39,704 nt of DNA from a virus. The DNA lies in IMG/VR virus record IMGVR_UViG_3300042691_009007, positions 1 through 39,704 of that record. One strand, given 5' to 3'. A model generated the notes under the pieces. It made no database searches, had not been told where the DNA came from, and saw nothing but the letters and a program-made list of their open reading frames with translations. A program made the translations under genes and the position numbers. Shown one piece after another: positions 18,641 through 24,417 of the stretch; the stretch's first letter is position 1; every line of letters starts with the position of its first letter.

Positions 18641-19373
18641 TTGTATCTACGTCAATGGCTGTAGCTGGGCCTACGGCAGTGAGCTGACTGATCCAGGCAG
18701 TCCAAGAATTACCAATCACTTTGATCCAGTGCATGAACGGTACCGCGAACAAAACAACTGGCCCACGAGACTGGCCACAGCATTTGGTGTGCCTGTACAC
18801 AACAACAGCATGCCTGGCGGCAGCAATGATAGGATTTTAAGAACTGGCATGCTGGATATTATTCAGTTGATCAAGCAGGGTGCTAGGCCCTTTGTGGTCA
18901 TAGCATGGAGTCAGTTGCATAGATTTGAACTGCCCGACAACAACAACAACTATGGTTGGAGGCCTTTTGTCAGTCCCAAGGATCCAAACAATCTTGAAAT
19001 TGCTAGGAAAATTTGGGCCGAACACAGTTCAGATAGATCAGATATTGAACGATGGCTGGTGCAAATCATCAGCTTGGATGGGTTTTTAAAGTCACATGAC
19101 CTAAACTATGTGTCTACCACAGTATTCAACAGTACATATCCTATCTTTGAACGGGTCACTGAAGAAAAATACTTTGATCCCTATCTACACTATTTAAAAA
19201 CGCAGATGAATCTTGACCATCATCTGTTGCACTACAGTTTAGAAACATACTTAAGGCAACAAGCAGGCATAGACTACGGCCCCGGAGGACATCCTTTGGT
19301 TTCCGGGCACGAGTTGATCAGTAATCACTTGAGAAGGCACATGTTAAACACATTTCAATTTCAAAGGCAGTAG
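18615..19373 (+). CDS. SGNH/GDSL-hydrolase-like protein
   Basis: Protein of 252 residues. It has the ordered blocks of the SGNH fold: strand plus nucleophile IYVNGCSWAYG (S17) near the N-terminus, the oxyanion Gly/Asn block MPGGSND (N71), the hydrophobic strand PFVVIAWSQ (about 92-100), and a C-terminal D220-x5-H226 (DYGPGGHP) matching the Asp/His block. All catalytic-type residues are present, so esterase or acyl-hydrolase activity on a sugar or lipid is plausible, but the substrate is unknown. No signal peptide is seen, so it acts in the infected cell or is carried in the virion. ATG lies within the end of the preceding gene, in the early/middle operon. Confidence 0.75.
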   Translation: MKKPANKFDCIYVNGCSWAYGSELTDPGSPRITNHFDPVHERYREQNNWPTRLATAFGVPVHNNSMPGGSNDRILRTGMLDIIQLIKQGARPFVVIAWSQLHRFELPDNNNNYGWRPFVSPKDPNNLEIARKIWAEHSSDRSDIERWLVQIISLDGFLKSHDLNYVSTTVFNSTYPIFERVTEEKYFDPYLHYLKTQMNLDHHLLHYSLETYLRQQAGIDYGPGGHPLVSGHELISNHLRRHMLNTFQFQRQ

Positions 19374-19397
19374 AGCAGGTGAACCAATATATAGTTG

Positions 19398-19832
19398 ATG
19401 TCATGGTATTATGAGAATCAACTGGTGGAACAACTGCCCGAAGACTGCACAGGCTTCGTTTATATCATCACAAACCTCACCAATCAGCGCAAATACATAG
19501 GCAAAAAACTAGCAAAGTTTAGCAAGACCACATACAGAGTACACAAACTTAAAAACGGCACTAAGAAAAAAAAGAAAATTAGGCAAAAGGTTGATTCAGA
19601 CTGGCGTGAATACTATGGTTCATCGCCGGAACTTACCAAAGACGTAGAGCAATTAGGCGCTGAAAACTTCCACAGAGAAATATTATTTTATTGTAAATCT
19701 AAGGCAGAATGTAGTTACATTGAAGCTCGCGAGCAGTTTACTCGTCGTGTGCTAGAATCAGATGAATACTACAATGGACACATTCAAGTTCGTGTTCATG
19801 GCAGTCATATTAAAGGCCGATTAATGGGTTAA
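19398..19832 (+). CDS. SegE-like GIY-YIG endonuclease
   Basis: Protein of 144 residues from ATG 19398 (a TTG three bases earlier is a less likely start). The GIY-YIG core is in variant form: GFVYIITN (about 19-26) and RKYIGKK (31-37), followed by a basic Lys-rich loop (KNGTKKKKK), then WREYYGSS, L-x-K-D-V-x-x-LG, SYIEAREQF with the likely metal-binding Glu, and YYN near the end. This order matches T4 SegE-type proteins found widely in T4-like phages. Members of the family are free-standing homing or DNA-nicking endonucleases; activity here is inferred. The ribosome site is weak (AGGTG about 15 bases upstream). It is followed by the long structured non-coding region. Confidence 0.8.
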   Translation: MSWYYENQLVEQLPEDCTGFVYIITNLTNQRKYIGKKLAKFSKTTYRVHKLKNGTKKKKKIRQKVDSDWREYYGSSPELTKDVEQLGAENFHREILFYCKSKAECSYIEAREQFTRRVLESDEYYNGHIQVRVHGSHIKGRLMG

Positions 19833-19837
19833 CAGCT

Positions 19838-20273
19838 GGCGCAGGCTAATTTCGTGCGCCCAAATCCCTGGTGATGTCGCAGGGTACGGAAGTCTTTTTG
19901 CCCAAAAAAGCACTCAGTAACTATCCTTAACAGGACGATGATCGGATATGCCTATAACCGGTTTTGCTGTTTAAAGACAATTTAAAAAGGCTAAATGAAG
20001 GGAGAAAAACCCTACGTAAGCAAATATGATAGCGTATATTTGTTTACCGCCGTCGTGTAAGACGTGGCTCGAGGTACCGGACGACCGCCTCTGTAATGCC
20101 ATAACGCTGTGTGACAATGTTCAACTCGGATAATGTTTAAACTTTTGCCCGCAAGGGCTAAGTGTGACTGAACAATCTGGATAATGCTAAAAACGCTTCG
20201 CGTTTATGTGTTTGTTAATTATTCCTTGATAAAAGTTCGAACGAAGTGAAGAACAGATGAACGTAGTTCATCT
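19838..20273 (+). ncRNA. Candidate structured RNA in the 461-base gene-free gap
   Basis: The gap 19833-20293 has no credible gene but many consecutive inverted repeats. I see GGCGCA/TGCGCC (19838-19860), CCCTG/CAGGG (19866-19884), CTTTTT/AAAAAG (19894-19910), AGGG/CCCT (19999-20013), a 12-pair stem with one G-U (20016-20027 with 20036-20047), CGTC/GACG (20051-20064), GAGG..CGG/CCG..CCTC with a three-base bulge (20071-20091), GCCC-GCAA-GGGC with an outer ACTT/AAGT (20141-20163), AAACGC/GCGTTT (20191-20205) and AGATGAAC/GTTCATCT (20255-20273). No run of T follows the first hairpins, so a simple terminator does not explain it. It is not a tRNA (no T-loop plus acceptor pairing). The strand is assigned from the flanking genes. 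Confidence 0.45.
20109..20186 (+). repeat. Imperfect direct repeat flanking a GCAA-loop hairpin
   Basis: Copies at 20109-20135 and 20162-20186 both begin GTGTGAC and end with GGATAATG, with a small internal shift. Between them lies the GCCC-GCAA-GGGC hairpin. The two copies also contain complementary TGTTCA and TGAACA, so they could pair with each other and enclose the hairpin. Confidence 0.5.
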
Positions 20274-20281
20274 TTAAACCG

Positions 20282-20289
20282 GATAAATA
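20282..20289 (+). promoter_or_regulatory. Late promoter GATAAATA abutting a start codon
   Basis: GATAAATA ends four bases before the ATG at 20294. With T4-like spacing transcription would start at or just inside that ATG, implying a leaderless or nearly leaderless message. Confidence 0.6.
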
Positions 20290-20293
20290 CCTC

Positions 20294-21250
20294 ATGAAAG
20301 TTAAAGAAATTATCATCGAGTCTCGAATTCTTCAAGAACAAATGCTAAGATTTGGCATGTTGTTAAATTATGCTATTAAGACCAACGGTAAAGGCATATC
20401 AGGGCTAGTAGAAAAAGCATTAGAGTGGCTGGCTAGAAATGTTAAGAATAGCCCTAAAGCCGCTGATGAGTTAGCTGATGGTTGGGTTAAGACAGCACAA
20501 GAAGCTGAAGTTGGAATTAACTCTGCTATCAGAGCTGGTCAAGAAGCAGCAGAGGCCGCAGGAATTCCTAAATCTGTATTAGATGATGCAGCAGCACTGG
20601 CTATAAGAAAATATGGCACCAAGCTAGGACCTAAAATAAGAAATAGCATGGAGGCAGCGCAAATATGGTGGGGTGCTGGACTAAGCAGTATCAATAGTTT
20701 ACTCATGTGGTTTGGAGTGCTTCAACCAATTGCTGAATGTGTTTACTACATACTGCTGGCATATAAAAAACGTGATGAAGGCCATCCAGAATATCAAAGC
20801 GATAAAAAATTACAATGGGTTGTACAATTTGAAATTAACAAAGCCCTTGCTGAAGTGTCAGCAATCTTAATTGCACGAGGAACACTAGCATGGGCATTAG
20901 GCCCCAACGGCATACAGAGATTAGGACCACTTGGTTGGGGTCCAATTGGCAAGGCATTTAACTTGCTAAACCCTGCGGCTCAAGCAACATTCCAAGCATG
21001 GTTTTTATCTCCACCTGGACAAGAAGCATTTAGTCAATGGCTAGTAGGAAATTCTATATTAGCGGGCGGCAAAGAGTACAAAGCAGTAGTTGATTTTGTT
21101 GGCGGGCACGTAGTTAAAACAGGCTACGATGCAATCTTAAGAGCATTAGGCAGTGACAAAGCACAACAACCGCCTAGAACTGGTGAAACTAAACCCTTTA
21201 AGTCTGCACTAGACAATATGGATTTAGGGCATGGGTTTAAGAAAGACTAA
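20294..21250 (+). CDS. Putative packaged internal protein with capsid-targeting-like N-terminus
   Basis: Protein of 318 residues, family not recognised. The first ten residues MKVKEIIIES closely resemble the capsid-targeting peptide of T4 internal proteins (MKTYQEFIAEA), including a gp21-type cleavage site (I-x-E followed by a small residue, after E9). Residues 40-110 are helical and Ala-rich; about 123-156 (WWGAGLSSINSLLMWFGVL and following) is long and hydrophobic enough to be membrane-associated; about 183-260 is Gly/Ala/Leu/Pro-rich. It has its own late promoter and lies alone between the structured RNA and convergent gp26. A head-packaged, injected protein is my inference. It ends directly against the stop codon of the opposing gene with no bases between. 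Confidence 0.6.
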   Translation: MKVKEIIIESRILQEQMLRFGMLLNYAIKTNGKGISGLVEKALEWLARNVKNSPKAADELADGWVKTAQEAEVGINSAIRAGQEAAEAAGIPKSVLDDAAALAIRKYGTKLGPKIRNSMEAAQIWWGAGLSSINSLLMWFGVLQPIAECVYYILLAYKKRDEGHPEYQSDKKLQWVVQFEINKALAEVSAILIARGTLAWALGPNGIQRLGPLGWGPIGKAFNLLNPAAQATFQAWFLSPPGQEAFSQWLVGNSILAGGKEYKAVVDFVGGHVVKTGYDAILRALGSDKAQQPPRTGETKPFKSALDNMDLGHGFKKD

Positions 21251-21466
21251 TTAAATCAACGGCATTTTAGTTTCTTTACTCATATCAATGTTTTCTTTTA
21301 TCACAGTATACATTGCTGAGCGATCATCGTAGCTGTACTGATGTAACAGCTGATCTACAGTTACACCTCCCCGCATGTACCAACTGAGTCTCATCAACTC
21401 AGTTTTAAATTCTTTAATTTCGTTTTCTAGCCTAACTAGATATTCTTCAATACCGCCCGCAGACAA
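21251..21466 (-). CDS. Small frame after gp26, probably expressed by -1 frameshift
   Basis: Frame of 71 residues after the gp26 stop. Read alone it would need a TTG start at 21466 with no visible Shine-Dalgarno, or an internal ATG (M25, before RLSWYMRGG). The frame stays open upstream into the end of gp26, exactly -1 relative to it, and a canonical slippery heptamer lies there. It is therefore better read as the C-terminal extension of a gp26 fusion of about 349 residues. The segment is helical and charged (IEEYLVRLENEIKEFKTEL), then SWYMRGGVTVDQLL. By position it could replace T4 gp51, the hub-assembly factor encoded next to gene 26; no sequence similarity is claimed. Confidence 0.65.
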   Translation of the reverse strand: MSAGGIEEYLVRLENEIKEFKTELMRLSWYMRGGVTVDQLLHQYSYDDRSAMYTVIKENIDMSKETKMPLI

Positions 21467-21471
21467 TCCAA

Positions 21472-22299
21472 TTAGGCGCCTACGAAAAAATTTGATTGAT
21501 CCAATTCTATTTTAATAGTGTCTTGATGGCCGCAACTGTCGCAAACAATAGATTTTTCAGGCGGTGTCCAACTGTCTTTCATTTTGTCTGCGTGACTATT
21601 AAGAGATTCTGTAACATGCACATCTGTGTTTGTTATCCATTCTTTAATGAATTGCGGATCTGTAACAATTTCAGATCCTATGCTTACACTTTCTATACCT
21701 GCACTTGCAATGTCTAATTTTAATAAAGTTAAATCTTCTAATATATCTTTGTTTGTTTTAGCACGTTCGGCATCATCTAATATACTTTGTATTTGAATTA
21801 CTTTTCTTTGTAGTTCAAAATTTCTAAGAGCAAAACTAGTTGATTGCTTGTAGGTCATGGGCCGTAATGTAACTGTTAGGTCGTGTACTTTAAAACTATT
21901 GTTGTAACGACATTGTGAATAAAATTCGATAATATCTGACAAATTGATTGTATATGTGTTTTCTGCGCCGCAAGAAGAACACGCTCTTGTTGCTTCTAAA
22001 GTATTACCATAAGTGGCAATTCTAATAGCAGACAGTAAAATATCCATATCTAACATGGAAATATCCCACGGATCTACAATATTAGGACAACAACTGGCAA
22101 TAACTCTTGCAGTACTTTCTCCAGATAGCAGAGCATCGGCAGTTTTCAGCAGAATCTCGTCCATGCCAGTCATACCATAAATTGGTAATTTAGTAACATC
22201 ACCTTCTATACTGCCTTTATGGTTATAAATTCCTTGACTAGGCAAACTGATAAAAATTTTAGGCTGTCTAAAATATTTTTGTAATGGGTTGGCAGACAT
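21472..22299 (-). CDS. 26: Baseplate hub assembly protein gp26
   Basis: Protein of 275 residues; T4 gp26 has 208. The opening NPLQKYFRQPKIFISLPSQG and LPIYGMTGMDEILLKT, SGESTARVIASCCPNI, PWDISMLDMDILLSAIRI are typical of the T4 gp26 family, needed to assemble the central hub. Two CxxC pairs, C107-SS-C110 and C253-DS-C256, could form a zinc ribbon and would bracket the helical middle. ATG is preceded by GGAG and by a perfect minus-strand late promoter. The last codons before the stop contain a -1 slippery heptamer leading into the next frame, a pattern like that of the tail-assembly chaperones lambda G/GT. Confidence 0.85.
   Translation of the reverse strand: MSANPLQKYFRQPKIFISLPSQGIYNHKGSIEGDVTKLPIYGMTGMDEILLKTADALLSGESTARVIASCCPNIVDPWDISMLDMDILLSAIRIATYGNTLEATRACSSCGAENTYTINLSDIIEFYSQCRYNNSFKVHDLTVTLRPMTYKQSTSFALRNFELQRKVIQIQSILDDAERAKTNKDILEDLTLLKLDIASAGIESVSIGSEIVTDPQFIKEWITNTDVHVTESLNSHADKMKDSWTPPEKSIVCDSCGHQDTIKIELDQSNFFVGA
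21487..21493 (-). promoter_or_regulatory. Candidate -1 ribosomal frameshift site A AAT TTT
   Basis: In the gp26 frame the codons are TCA AAT TTT TTC, giving X XXY YYZ with X=A, Y=T in the correct phase. Slippage at N270-F271 moves ribosomes into the frame of the 71-residue segment, adding F-R-R-R-L-I-G before it, five codons before the gp26 stop. A GGCGCC palindrome lies 8-13 bases downstream; I see no long stimulatory stem. Confidence 0.6.
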
Positions 22300-22310
22300 G
22301 TTTTACTCCA

Positions 22311-22318
22311 GATAAATA
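22311..22318 (+). promoter_or_regulatory. Late promoter GATAAATA for the tape-measure/head operon
   Basis: Plus-strand GATAAATA 44 bases before the ATG at 22363, giving a leader of about 40 bases with GAGG near 22351. It faces the minus-strand late box at 22331-22338. Confidence 0.65.
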
Positions 22319-22330
22319 TTAGTTATAGTG

Positions 22331-22338
22331 TATTTATA
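22331..22338 (-). promoter_or_regulatory. Perfect late promoter TATAAATA for gp26
   Basis: Exact T4 late consensus on the minus strand, 31 bases before the gp26 start. Predicted start lies near 22325, almost opposite the predicted start of the facing plus-strand promoter. Confidence 0.75.
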
Positions 22339-22362
22339 TACGCATATTTCGAGGAAAAATAA

Positions 22363-24408
22363 ATGGTAGATCGCGCAGCCGCACAAATGATAGGCGAAGA
22401 AGTAGCCAACTCTTTGAAAAGAACCGGATTTGCTTCAGGTAGTATGACTGGGCAAGCCATGCGTGACCAAGCATGGACTGGCATTACTAATGCTGGCTCA
22501 GCTCTTGGAAAAGTAAGCACAGGCGCTATGGATTTTAAAGGCGTCATAGAACAAGTTACAAAAACTTTTGGTATTTTTGGTGGTGTTGGTGACGTTTTAG
22601 GAACTGTGTTCAGCGGAACAATTAATCATCTCAAAGACATGAACGATGCTATGTTACTTTCAGCTCGTTCAGGAGTCTCATTTAATCAAAATTTATTCAA
22701 TTATACAAAAAGTCTAGCAGATGCTGGTATTAGTTTTGAAAACTTTAACAAACTGATAAGCACCGCAGGCAAGCAAATATTTGGATCAGGATTAAACGCT
22801 CAACACTCGGCCGATATATTTTTAAATGTCAGCAAATCATTGATGGAATCTAGAAATGTACTAACAATGAACATGATGGGTATTGATATGACCGAATTTC
22901 AAGATCAAATAGCCATTACTACAGATTTATTCAAAGGGTTAGATCGCACAAGATATGATGTGAATAAACTTATAGTAGAATCTACAATAGCTGCCGCTGT
23001 TGAAATAGACAACATGGCTAGACTTACTGGACGAAGTAGACAAGAAATACAAAAAGATCTTGACCAACAGCAAAGTTCAAAACTGACTAGGATGGCCAGA
23101 CAGTCCTTAGACGGCAAACAATTGGAAAATCTCAACCGAATGGGACCAATGTTAGCACAGTTACCAGAAGGTATGAGTGATGTATATGTACAACTGATGA
23201 GATTTAAAAATACTGTAACTAAAGATGCAACTGAACAGTTAAAAGCAATGGATATGGTAGCGCCAGGAACAGAAAGACTCATGAGACAAATGGCAAATAC
23301 CAAAGACGAAAAAGAGCTAGAACGTCTAAAATCTGAATTTCAATTTTTGTATGCTAAAGGTATGGCAGACGCCCAAGCTAAAGGTACGTTTGATATTATG
23401 CCAACAATCCAAAACGGAATTGCTAAAGGTATAACAGAAAATATGGCAGGCGGTAAATCTAACTATGGAATGTCTCTTAGCCAAATGTATAGAGATTCAG
23501 GCGGAAACTACGAAAAATTCTTAGAGTTAGAGCAGTCTGCTGCCAGATTTCGAGCAGATATGCAAAAGAATATTGGACTTACTAATCAAGCAGGTGGTTC
23601 TGGCGCCGTAGTGAGCCAGATACTACAACTTTTTGATCGTTCTCTTAAATTAGGTCCGCAGGCCGTAGCTGCTTTTATGAAGAGTTTTGAAGACACATTA
23701 GGTGAAAAATTAACTGGTGTTGATTCGCAAGGTATGATGGGCAAAATCTTAGACTTACAAAACATGACTCCTGAACGGGCAAAAGAAATTTATAATAAAT
23801 TAATTCCAAGTACAGCAGTTGATCTTGATAAAGGACGCAAAGAAGGCAATGTTCCAACAGACATGCCAGAACGATACGGAGTTGCTGCCGATAAACCTTT
23901 GCATGTTAGTGTAACTAATTTTCCTCCACTAACACCAGCTGATCAATCTAATTCAACTGACCCAAATAGAAGAAGAGCAGGTGGTTCTTTAAACGCCACC
24001 GGATCAACCAAAATAGACAAATGGTTTGAAAATTTTGACGGTATGGAGTATATACTTGACAACGATGAAAGTGTTGTTAGGAGAGATCAAAGTGTAGCTT
24101 TTGCTATAGATGCGCTAACACAAAATGGAATGTTGCCAGCTATGGCAGCAGGTTTACGAGCAGCAGCAAATACATCTGGCTCAAACGACGATGCTTTAAG
24201 AGAACTAACTAGTGTTATTTCTTCGCTACCAAGCCAACTTGTTCCATCAAATTTAGCCGGTGTAACACAGCCAAACGAAGACAAAGAAATATTAGCACAG
24301 TTGCTAGATAGATTAAATACTAAGATGGATACACTTATTAATACTGTCGAAGACGGGTCTAAAGGAACTGTTAGAGCAGTTAGAAGCCAAAATAATCTAA
24401 TTGGCTAA
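22363..24408 (+). CDS. Tail tape-measure-like structural protein
   Basis: Protein of 681 residues, mostly helical. An N-terminal hydrophobic Gly-rich segment (about 60-95: FKGVIEQVTKTFGIFGGVGD, VLGTVFSGTINHLKDMNDA) and a long helical middle with Gln/Met/Lys repeats resemble phage tape-measure proteins. The C-terminal part (about 545-600: KIDKWFENFDGMEYILDNDESVVRRDQSVAFAID) looks like the end of such proteins in marine phages, followed by a short coiled segment. T4 gp29, which sets tail length, has 590 residues. Location beside gp26 and before the portal supports a tail or internal virion role; the identification as gp29 is inference, and an alternative is another internal virion protein. GAGGAAAA precedes the ATG. 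Confidence 0.55.
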   Translation: MVDRAAAQMIGEEVANSLKRTGFASGSMTGQAMRDQAWTGITNAGSALGKVSTGAMDFKGVIEQVTKTFGIFGGVGDVLGTVFSGTINHLKDMNDAMLLSARSGVSFNQNLFNYTKSLADAGISFENFNKLISTAGKQIFGSGLNAQHSADIFLNVSKSLMESRNVLTMNMMGIDMTEFQDQIAITTDLFKGLDRTRYDVNKLIVESTIAAAVEIDNMARLTGRSRQEIQKDLDQQQSSKLTRMARQSLDGKQLENLNRMGPMLAQLPEGMSDVYVQLMRFKNTVTKDATEQLKAMDMVAPGTERLMRQMANTKDEKELERLKSEFQFLYAKGMADAQAKGTFDIMPTIQNGIAKGITENMAGGKSNYGMSLSQMYRDSGGNYEKFLELEQSAARFRADMQKNIGLTNQAGGSGAVVSQILQLFDRSLKLGPQAVAAFMKSFEDTLGEKLTGVDSQGMMGKILDLQNMTPERAKEIYNKLIPSTAVDLDKGRKEGNVPTDMPERYGVAADKPLHVSVTNFPPLTPADQSNSTDPNRRRAGGSLNATGSTKIDKWFENFDGMEYILDNDESVVRRDQSVAFAIDALTQNGMLPAMAAGLRAAANTSGSNDDALRELTSVISSLPSQLVPSNLAGVTQPNEDKEILAQLLDRLNTKMDTLINTVEDGSKGTVRAVRSQNNLIG

Positions 24409-24417
24409 GGATCGTAC

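Noticed and set aside
19833-20293. tRNA gene or group I intron in the gap
   Set aside because: No acceptor stem with a GTTCRA T-arm at the right spacing; no split gene on either side and no recognisable P/Q/R/S core, although a GIY-YIG nuclease is adjacent.
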